A program made the translations under genes and the position numbers. A DNA stretch of 30,766 nt from a virus, in the IMG/VR virus record IMGVR_UViG_3300025135_000016, positions 1-30,766 of that record. One strand, 5' to 3'. Below, in pieces: positions 1 to 4,279 of the stretch (its first letter is position 1; each line of letters begins with the position of its first letter). A model generated the notes under the pieces. It was given only the letters and a program-made list of their open reading frames with translations. It was not told the DNA's origin and did not search any database.

Positions 1-9
1 ATCATCACA

Positions 10-100
10 TAGGCTAGGTAGTTACACTTATACATCATTGTTAGTAGCTGAATAGCCTAGTACGATACACTTGAACAACAATGCTAGTAGCTGATTTAGT
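10..100. repeat. Imperfect tandem pair, about 43-bp period
   Basis: Two related stretches begin with ACACTT at 24 and 67 and both run into a TAGTAGCTGA core (42-51 and 85-94). The period is 43 bases with several mismatches. An inverted pair TAGGCTA (10-16) and TAGCCTA (53-59) overlaps the first unit. The stretch lies beyond the stop of the last leftward gene and codes for nothing obvious. It could be part of a longer repeat array outside the window or a remnant of duplication; with two copies the function cannot be told. Confidence 0.45.
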
Positions 101-120
101 TGTTGGGTTGGAGATATTAA

Positions 121-144
121 AGGGATGGCTGTTACACCATCCCT
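121..144 (-). terminator. Hairpin after the last leftward gene
   Basis: AGGGATGG (121-128) pairs perfectly with CCATCCCT (137-144) across an 8-base loop. It lies 8 bases past the stop of the leftward gene ending at 153. The downstream tail read leftward (TTAATATC) is only weakly T-rich, so it may be a weak terminator or an RNA-stabilising hairpin. Confidence 0.45.
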
Positions 145-152
145 ATTAGTTA

Positions 153-482
153 CTACAAATAAAGAGTTACCTGTTCAAACTTACAAACTTGGTTAGGTAT
201 ACAACTTAGGCTTACATCAAAAGAACAATGAGCATAAGATAAAGAATTTTCAAAACCATTCTTATCAACACGTTTGTATGTACCGCGTAGCTTACCATCT
301 TTTGTTGATGCAATAGGTAACATATACGCATATACAGCGTACTGATCTTCAGGATGCGTTACTTCAACCGTACCGACAAAGTATGATGCACCAATGCCTC
401 CCTTAAGAGAAATTGTATCTTTCTGTAAGTCTAATGACTCTAGTATTGCTTGCTCTAAAGCAGCATATTTATATATTTTCAT
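153..482 (-). CDS. Small hypothetical protein, 109 aa
   Basis: I do not recognise this protein. I chose the start at 482 (MKIYKYAALEQAI...) over a longer reading from 578. The longer form would overlap the neighbouring leftward gene at 524-688, and 482 has the same context as the sister genes: a hairpin about 15 bases upstream and an A-rich stretch before ATG. The N-terminus looks like an amphipathic helix (about residues 1-20). The rest looks beta-rich, with a Gly-rich turn (KGGIGASYFVGTVEV) and two cysteines near the C-terminus. No signal peptide or membrane segment is visible. It is the last gene of the leftward array of small proteins, the usual place for early phage proteins that alter the host, but this role is only inferred from position. 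Confidence 0.6.
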   Translation of the reverse strand: MKIYKYAALEQAILESLDLQKDTISLKGGIGASYFVGTVEVTHPEDQYAVYAYMLPIASTKDGKLRGTYKRVDKNGFENSLSYAHCSFDVSLSCIPNQVCKFEQVTLYL

Positions 483-497
483 AATGTTTTGAATTAT

Positions 498-517
498 GGG
501 AGAGCCTAGACCCTCCC
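498..517 (-). promoter_or_regulatory. Leader hairpin before the 109-aa gene
   Basis: Read leftward the sequence is GGGAGGGTCTAGGCTCTCCC: a 7-base-pair stem with one G-U pair and a 6-base loop, ending 15 bases before the ATG at 482. The same stem with a different loop precedes the 54-aa gene. It lies just past the stop of the 54-aa gene (524), so it could end or stabilise that transcript as well as lead the next gene. Confidence 0.5.
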
Positions 518-523
518 TGTTAA

Positions 524-688
524 TTAGTTTGTTGTACTGCAACTTGGTAACATCATACCAAATACTACGGTGCAACATAAGAAGAATCCTCCTAGACTAC
601 CGTGATCTAAGACGAATGCCATTGTAGATAACCCTATAAATAGAGTTAATACTACTAGGCAAGCTGTAAATGCTGAATTTGTTTTCAT
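524..688 (-). CDS. Small membrane protein, 54 aa
   Basis: The reading frame starts at ATG 688 (MKTNSAFTACLVVLTLFIG...) and ends with TAA at 524-526. Two hydrophobic stretches (about residues 7-25 and 33-47) separated by a short polar turn (LDHGSLGG) suggest a two-span inner-membrane hairpin. An N-terminal signal-like segment is an alternative. There are four cysteines, two adjacent in the second hydrophobic stretch. The start context (hairpin, then AATATG followed by AAAAC) matches the other leftward genes, which supports the gene despite its size. The function is unknown; small two-span proteins in early phage regions often act on the host envelope, but nothing here specifies that. Confidence 0.5.
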   Translation of the reverse strand: MKTNSAFTACLVVLTLFIGLSTMAFVLDHGSLGGFFLCCTVVFGMMLPSCSTTN

Positions 689-702
689 ATTGTTTTTATT
701 AT

Positions 703-722
703 GGGAGAGCCTTAGCCCTCCC
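703..722 (-). promoter_or_regulatory. Leader hairpin before the 54-aa gene
   Basis: Read leftward the sequence is GGGAGGGCTAAGGCTCTCCC. The stem is identical to that at 498-517 with a different loop, and it ends 14 bases before the ATG at 688. In the leftward RNA the sixth pair is G-U; on the other strand it would be an A-C mismatch, so the fold favours leftward transcripts. Confidence 0.5.
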
Positions 723-729
723 TAGTTAA

Positions 730-885
730 TTAATTGTGCAAAGCCGTTAAGCGAGCAAACTCTTTCTTTTGTATATGTGTCTGAAGTTCTAACGACACAC
801 ATGCCGACTTAATATACTTATGTACTTTGCTGTACTTAGCTTCACCATATCTGTATGGTGCAACTATCTTGTGAAATGTTTTCAT
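730..885 (-). CDS. Small basic hypothetical protein, 51 aa
   Basis: The frame runs from ATG 885 (MKTFHKIVAPYRYGEAKYSK...) to TAA at 730-732. The product is rich in Lys, His and Tyr, with a predicted helical C-terminal half (about residues 18-50) and a single cysteine. Its start shares the stretch ATATTATGAAAACATTT with the start of the neighbouring 22-aa frame, which suggests a duplicated initiation region. It lies between hairpins in the leftward array. No family is recognised. The net positive charge would fit nucleic-acid or membrane contact, but this is guesswork. Confidence 0.5.
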   Translation of the reverse strand: MKTFHKIVAPYRYGEAKYSKVHKYIKSACVSLELQTHIQKKEFARLTALHN

Positions 886-905
886 AATATTAGTTTTAAA
901 ATAAA

Positions 906-938
906 GAGTGTGCTTTCACTAGGCTATTGTGCACACTC
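906..938 (-). terminator. Hairpin with T-rich tail, leftward
   Basis: GAGTGTGC (906-913) pairs perfectly with GCACACTC (931-938), loop 17 bases. Read leftward it is followed by TTTATTTT, the form of an intrinsic terminator. It sits between the 22-aa frame and the 51-aa gene, ending 20 bases before the latter's ATG, so it may also act as an attenuator or leader hairpin like the others in this array. Confidence 0.55.
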
Positions 939-963
939 ACTCCCTTACAGCTCAGGGTTAAGA

Positions 964-1032
964 CTATGAATTTGGATTCAACATGTCTTCTATGGACGTC
1001 AAGCATCCGTTGATAATGATAAATGTTTTCAT
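964..1032 (-). CDS. Possible 22-aa peptide or leader frame
   Basis: ATG 1032 opens a 22-codon frame (MKTFIIINGCLTSIEDMLNP...) ending in TAG at 964-966. It follows a 70-base leader shared with the 92-aa gene and its initiation context is identical to that of the 51-aa gene. It could be a real micro-protein, a leader peptide for the genes downstream of the hairpin at 906-938, or a decayed gene. The hydrophobic start (FIII) is too short for a membrane span. Confidence 0.3.
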   Translation of the reverse strand: MKTFIIINGCLTSIEDMLNPNS

Positions 1033-1098
1033 AATATAAAGTTTAAGATTCGAATTATTTAGATTTATTTGTTTAGTAATCGTAACGTAGTGAAGATT
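1030..1098 (-). repeat. Duplicated leader, copy 1
   Basis: This stretch resembles 1422-1494. Both begin (plus strand) with CATAATATA, contain GATTCGAA and a T/A-rich middle, and end with CGTAACG-AGTGAAGA. Both lie immediately upstream of a leftward ATG. The conserved distal block (read leftward TCTTCACT-CGTTACG) may be a protein-binding site or promoter part; no clear TTG/TAnnTTTG pair is visible. Confidence 0.5.
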
Positions 1099-1112
1099 AT
1101 AATTCTAAAGAT

Positions 1113-1139
1113 AGAGGTGCAGCACTAAGCCACACCTCT
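1113..1139 (-). terminator. Hairpin after the SSB-tail-like gene
   Basis: AGAGGTG (1113-1119) pairs with CACCTCT (1133-1139), loop 13 bases, 6 bases past the stop at 1146. The tail read leftward is ATCTTTAG, so termination would be partial at best. Confidence 0.4.
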
Positions 1140-1145
1140 TTAGTT

Positions 1146-1424
1146 TTAGAATGGAAGATCATCTTCTTCTTCCATCTCAGCATACACATACCCTACTGCA
1201 ACCTTTGTTGAGAAGTACATTTCCAACTCGTGAGGCTTAAAGTGAAACCCCGAAGCATGTGCTATCGATTGAGCCTTACTACGAAGAATGCTGTCTATTG
1301 AAGGCATATCGTCTTCTGGACCACACTCCATTCTAATCTGTGCTAAGTCGTTATAGACATCACACAAGTAATCGTTTGTTCGCAGGTCCATAGCTATTTG
1401 AGCTAATACATTTTCTCTGTTCAT
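1146..1424 (-). CDS. 92-aa protein with an SSB-like acidic tail (EEEDDLPF)
   Basis: The body of this small protein is not recognised. The N-terminal two thirds look alpha-helical (about residues 3-30 and 42-60) and show no sign of the OB fold of single-strand binding proteins; at 92 residues it is also shorter than a usual SSB of about 110-180 residues. Its last residues are EMEEEDDLPF. That closely matches the acidic tip of bacterial SSB (DDDIPF in E. coli; DDLPF-like in many Bacteroidota), the docking peptide for RecQ, ExoI, PriA, RecO and the clamp loader. I infer that it recruits or blocks SSB-binding host or phage proteins. It could instead be a minimal phage SSB-like accessory protein, or the match could be chance in an acidic tail. 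It is the first gene of the leftward array and follows a duplicated leader. Confidence 0.65.
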   Translation of the reverse strand: MNRENVLAQIAMDLRTNDYLCDVYNDLAQIRMECGPEDDMPSIDSILRSKAQSIAHASGFHFKPHELEMYFSTKVAVGYVYAEMEEEDDLPF

Positions 1425-1494
1425 AATATATGTTTTAATGATTCGAAAGATTTAAATTTATTAGTTGATTAATTCGTAACGAAGTGAAGAATCT
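1422..1494 (-). repeat. Duplicated leader, copy 2
   Basis: Second copy of the leader described at 1030-1098, directly upstream of the ATG at 1424. The best-kept part is CGTAACGAAGTGAAGAAT (1475-1492) against CGTAACGTAGTGAAGATT in copy 1. As the first leader of the leftward array, this is where an early promoter would be expected. Confidence 0.5.
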
Positions 1495-1499
1495 TGAGC

Positions 1500-1680
1500 A
1501 TGATCATCCTCCTTTCCCCCACCGAAAACAAATCCAAATTTTTCCAAGAACTTTTTTCCCGCAATGGGTTTGCCCGGGGGTACCACCAAACTTACTTAGT
1601 AGTGGGGGGTTAATTATATAGTACCAACTCCTTACTGTTATGCATTCGGGCCCAAAAACTCCATGGGGGGGGTTGGGGAA
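1500..1680. other. Divergent non-coding spacer with G/C runs and many palindromes
   Basis: This stretch separates the leftward and rightward genes and codes for nothing visible. Unlike the AT-rich surroundings it holds homopolymer runs: C5 at 1516-1520, G5 at 1576-1580, G6 at 1604-1609, G8 at 1665-1672 and G4 at 1675-1678. It also holds many palindromes: ATGATCAT (1500-1507), CCCGGG (1573-1578), GGTACC (1579-1584), TATATA (1615-1620), ATGCAT (1640-1645), GGGCCC (1648-1653) and CCATGG (1661-1666). It may be a replication origin, a packaging or terminus-related site, or a two-way regulatory region. Nothing in the sequence decides between these. Confidence 0.5.
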
Positions 1681-1705
1681 TGAGGTACAGAATATAGCTA
1701 AAAGA

Positions 1706-1736
1706 TTTGTTCGTATAAATATTTTGATTATGTTTG
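1706..1736 (+). promoter_or_regulatory. Bacteroidota-type promoter
   Basis: TTTG at 1706-1709, a 19-base spacer and TATGTTTG at 1729-1736 fit the primary-sigma consensus known for Bacteroidota (TTTG, about 19-20 bases, TAnnTTTG). It ends 24 bases before the ATG at 1760. The spacer holds AAATATTT (1717-1724) followed by TGATTAT, shared with the region upstream of 6875. Confidence 0.6.
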
Positions 1737-1759
1737 TGGGGAATACTTATTAAAAGTTT

Positions 1760-2455
1760 ATGGGAGGGGATTTAAAATTTCAGAGAGAATTGGTTAAAAA
1801 GTTACGTAGTGGTAAGAAGGGTTGTTATGAGGATGCTGCTATATATACTATTCTATTGGACCTTGTTATGACTAATGACACTGAGGATATTGTTGAAGCC
1901 TTGAATAGTGTTATTAGTGATTTGGGTATTAGTATGCCTAAGCCTATGAATCGTGGTGGTCTTATTGATGGGGAGATTGCAGAATACAATAGGATTGAAG
2001 CTGCTGATATGGCTAGAGTTAAGGAAGGGAATTTTGTTCAAGCAGAGATGTCTAAAAAACGTAGGGATGATTTATTCTTTGAGGTTCCTATTTTACCATC
2101 GGAGTGGGTGTTGGATGTATACGTTGGGTTAAACGAGAATATTCCAGGTGAGTTTATTCATAGGTATGGAGGTTCAGCATGTGAGTATTCTGATTTAGCT
2201 GTTGGATCAAAGATGTTTGTTACGGATGTTCGAAGCACTATTGATTCGGTAATTGGTGGTGATACTCGTATTGTTTTGTGCATTGAGGGAGATTCGTATT
2301 CGGATAAGATATTAGTTCATGAGTTGCTCCATGTGTTGTGGCGTTATGGGAAATTGTCTGGATGTTCTGTAACTGATGAAACGCAGGAATGGCAGAGTGT
2401 ATTGTTAGAGTATTTATTTGAAAAGGTAAAAGCTGTATATGAAATTAAAGAGTAG
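1760..2455 (+). CDS. Putative HExxH metallopeptidase-like protein
   Basis: This 231-aa protein has a C-terminal HELLH motif (residues 187-191, in LVHELLHVLWRYG), the zinc-binding signature of many metallopeptidases. Glu207 or Glu210 in the following DETQEW segment could be the third zinc ligand. The N-terminal half is helical and charged, and the middle (about 100-180) looks like mixed alpha/beta. There is no signal peptide, so it should act in the cytoplasm or the virion. It is the first gene after the promoter at 1706-1736 and overlaps the next frame by 17 bases, so the two are probably translated together. Possible roles are processing a virion precursor or cutting a host protein. The fold outside the motif is not recognised, so the peptidase call is moderate. 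Confidence 0.65.
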   Translation: MGGDLKFQRELVKKLRSGKKGCYEDAAIYTILLDLVMTNDTEDIVEALNSVISDLGISMPKPMNRGGLIDGEIAEYNRIEAADMARVKEGNFVQAEMSKKRRDDLFFEVPILPSEWVLDVYVGLNENIPGEFIHRYGGSACEYSDLAVGSKMFVTDVRSTIDSVIGGDTRIVLCIEGDSYSDKILVHELLHVLWRYGKLSGCSVTDETQEWQSVLLEYLFEKVKAVYEIKE

Positions 2456-2879
2456 TGAAACTGGTAAGAAATTTGTGGATGGGGGAGTTTATGTAAACGG
2501 ACGTGATGGTGAGCAGTATGTGTGTAAAGGTAACACGCTTATGCTTATTACTGATGATGGTTCTAGGGTAGGAGAATCAATTCCTATTACCGGCGGAAGT
2601 TCATCAGATGGTTTTTATGAACTATATTCTCTTGGGAACTCGGTTAAATTTGGTGATAAAGTTCAGAAAAAGAACGATAAGCATTTGAGAGTTTTAAAAT
2701 CGGAATTTCTTAGGAGTTATTTTGAGTCTGAGGGGGTGAACATAAAAGACGTATTAAAGTTAGAAGAGCTTAATGATACTAGGCAAGCGGATAATGTTAC
2801 GATGGTTGAAAAGATTATTGAGAATAAATATGGCGAAGTTCTTAAGTACGTAGAAGAGCAATTGAAACTATTGAAATAA
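2439..2879 (+). CDS. Hypothetical protein, 146 aa
   Basis: No family is recognised. The N-terminal part (about residues 12-65) alternates Gly/Asp turns with short hydrophobic strands (GGVYVNGRDGEQYVCKG, then a Gly-Ser-rich stretch), suggesting a small beta barrel or SH3-like fold. The C-terminal half (about 80-146) is charged and helical, ending in a likely coiled coil (VEKIIENKYGEVLKYVEEQ). It overlaps the metallopeptidase-like gene at its start and ends 6 bases before the resolvase gene, so it belongs to the same transcript. It may partner one of these neighbours. Confidence 0.7.
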   Translation: MKLKSSETGKKFVDGGVYVNGRDGEQYVCKGNTLMLITDDGSRVGESIPITGGSSSDGFYELYSLGNSVKFGDKVQKKNDKHLRVLKSEFLRSYFESEGVNIKDVLKLEELNDTRQADNVTMVEKIIENKYGEVLKYVEEQLKLLK

Positions 2880-2885
2880 AAGTTT

Positions 2886-3371
2886 ATGAAGAAGTATGTA
2901 GGGATTGACGTTGGGTTGCTTGGGGCTATAGTATCGATAGATTCGCAGGGTGTTGTCGTTAAGTATAAGATGCCATTGATCGGAAAGGTTATCGATGTAC
3001 GAAAGCTGAAAGATATATTGGAGCTTGAGCAGGGCACTGTTATTATTGAGAACATAGGGATAATCCTTGGGAGCAGTAAAAAGGCTGCATTCTCTATGGG
3101 TTATCAGTCTGGTCTTTTGGAAGCTATGTGTGTAGCTTTAAATTTACCGTATACAAAGGTTCATGCAAAGTTGTGGCAGAAGGAGATGTTCCAGGGGATT
3201 CCGGAAATAAAGAAAGGAACTAAGCGCGATACAAAAGCTATGGCATTGGTTTCATGTCAGAGGTTATATCCTAATATGGATCTTACCTTTACAGAAAGGG
3301 CGCAGAAGCCTCATGATGGATTGGTGGATGCTTTGCTTATTGCTGAGTATGCCAAGCGCCGGAGTTTATAA
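2886..3371 (+). CDS. RuvC-like Holliday junction resolvase
   Basis: The 161-aa protein carries the RuvC/RNase H-fold layout. An N-terminal strand has the first acidic residue and glycines (GIDVGLLGAI, Asp8), a second acidic residue lies in VIIENIG (Glu55), and a C-terminal HDGLVDALLIAEYA supplies Asp144 and Asp148. These match the four metal-binding acids of RuvC-type resolvases, which cut four-way DNA junctions; 161 residues is a normal length. In phages such enzymes remove branches from replicated DNA before packaging. It lies in the operon from 1760 to 4179, with no transfer signs or missing catalytic residues. A related RNase H-fold nuclease with another branched substrate is the main alternative. 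Confidence 0.85.
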   Translation: MKKYVGIDVGLLGAIVSIDSQGVVVKYKMPLIGKVIDVRKLKDILELEQGTVIIENIGIILGSSKKAAFSMGYQSGLLEAMCVALNLPYTKVHAKLWQKEMFQGIPEIKKGTKRDTKAMALVSCQRLYPNMDLTFTERAQKPHDGLVDALLIAEYAKRRSL

Positions 3372-3397
3372 ATTGAAACAAGTAAAATAAATACATA

Positions 3398-3868
3398 ATG
3401 ACAAACACATGGTTTAACGTAAAGGTTAAGTATACAAAGCAGTTTGATGATGGTCGAATTGGACGTGTATCGGAACAAATTTTAGTAGATGCTTTATCAT
3501 TTACTGAGGCTGAGAGTAGAAGCTACAAAGAGATGCTTGAAAATTTAGCTGGAGAATCATCAATTGAAGCCATTCAGAAAAAAAACATTTCTGATATATT
3601 TGGTTATGATGATGGTGATCAATGGTATTCTGCAATTTTAGAGTTCGTATCTTCGGATGCTGATTCAGGGCGTGAGAAAAAGGTTAAGCATGAGATGTAT
3701 CTAAATGCTGATAATTTAGAACAAGCTCATTTGAGGTTGCAGGATTCGGTAAAAGATATGATTGTATCTTATCAGATCAAGTCGATTAAAGAAACGAAGG
3801 TTGTAGAAGTGTTTCCTTACGTTCCAGAAAAGGTGGAAGAAGAAAATGCTAACGAAGAAGAAAATTAA
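3398..3868 (+). CDS. DUF4494-like protein
   Basis: The start (WFNVKVKYTKQFDDGR, then LVDALSFTEAESR) matches what I recall of DUF4494, small proteins common in Bacteroidota and their phages with no established function. The 156-aa product looks like an alpha/beta domain of about 135 residues plus an acidic tail (VEEENANEEEN) typical of a disordered end. There are no cysteines and no membrane segment. It sits between the resolvase and co-chaperonin genes with short gaps, so it is co-transcribed with them. An A-rich stretch ending in TACATAATG precedes the start. Confidence 0.7.
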   Translation: MTNTWFNVKVKYTKQFDDGRIGRVSEQILVDALSFTEAESRSYKEMLENLAGESSIEAIQKKNISDIFGYDDGDQWYSAILEFVSSDADSGREKKVKHEMYLNADNLEQAHLRLQDSVKDMIVSYQIKSIKETKVVEVFPYVPEKVEEENANEEEN

Positions 3869-3873
3869 AAAGT

Positions 3874-4179
3874 ATGAATAGTCCATTTAAAAAAATGTTG
3901 GGTAAGAGAATATTAATTCCTTTTCCAACGGAAGATGAAAAGAAAAAAAGTACGATCATCTTAGATGATAAAATTCAAGCTGATATGTCAGATGAGTTAA
4001 TCAAAAAGTATTTACGCATTCCTGTAATACAAGTTGGGGATGAAGTAGAAAGAGTATCTCCTGGGGATGAAATTTATATTCCTGCGCGAATGCTTGCACC
4101 GGGTAGGGCCGAATCGTTAGAAATTAATGGTATAAGATATTTCATTATAGGTGAAAACGATATAGCTGCCGTATATTAA
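3874..4179 (+). CDS. GroES-like co-chaperonin
   Basis: The 101-aa protein follows the Cpn10 pattern: an N-terminal strand (LGKRILIPFP), a stretch of about 25 residues in the place of the mobile loop, a central VIQVGDEVERVSPGDEIYIP segment, and the C-terminal YFIIGENDIAAVY, which matches the usual I-x-x-E-x-D-I-x-A-V ending. Cpn10 rings cap the GroEL barrel. Phage examples are T4 gp31 and RB49 CocO, which let host GroEL fold phage capsid proteins. No GroEL gene is in the window, so host GroEL is the likely partner, with the capsid or portal protein as a plausible client. It is the last gene of its operon and is followed by a strong terminator. Confidence 0.85.
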   Translation: MNSPFKKMLGKRILIPFPTEDEKKKSTIILDDKIQADMSDELIKKYLRIPVIQVGDEVERVSPGDEIYIPARMLAPGRAESLEINGIRYFIIGENDIAAVY

Positions 4180-4207
4180 AATCTCGGCTGTTATTTAAAC
4201 CAACCAA

Positions 4208-4242
4208 AAAAAAACCCTTGGATTTTATCTGAGGGTTTTTTT
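4208..4242 (+). terminator. Strong intrinsic terminator after the co-chaperonin gene
   Basis: An A7-CCCT arm (4208-4218) pairs with AGGG-T7 (4232-4242) over 11 bases with a 13-base loop. The symmetric A and T tracts would allow it to work in both directions. It closes the 1760-4179 operon and insulates the tail-fibre genes. Confidence 0.8.
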
Positions 4243-4248
4243 ATTGGA

Positions 4249-4266
4249 AAATATTTAGTATCTTAT
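4249..4266 (+). promoter_or_regulatory. Candidate promoter before the tailspike gene
   Basis: AAATATTT (4249-4256) is followed by TATCTTAT (4259-4266), the same -7-like element as upstream of 6875. The only TTG (4244-4246) is too close (12 bases) for a normal -33 box, so this may be a phage-specific variant. A promoter is expected here because a terminator lies just upstream. Confidence 0.3.
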
Positions 4267-4279
4267 TTAAAACAATAGC

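Noticed and set aside
10-100. CRISPR array
   Set aside because: Only two diverged tandem units with no unique spacers between identical repeats.
483-578. Longer N-terminus (141 aa) for the leftward gene ending at 153
   Set aside because: It overlaps the 54-aa leftward frame at 524-688 and ignores the hairpin-ATG context at 482 that all the sister genes share.
1560-1680. Cloning-vector polylinker contamination in the spacer
   Set aside because: The restriction-like palindromes are spread over 170 bases with ordinary AT-rich sequence between them and do not follow the order of a polylinker.
1-1760. tRNA genes in the small-gene region
   Set aside because: No cloverleaf with a GTTCGAATC-type arm and matching acceptor stem was found; the GATTCGAA matches at 1047 and 1440 lack pairing partners and belong to the duplicated leader.
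2717-3055. Leftward 112-codon open frame
   Set aside because: It lies wholly opposite two well-supported rightward genes and has Ser/Thr/Ile-rich low-complexity composition typical of antisense shadow frames.
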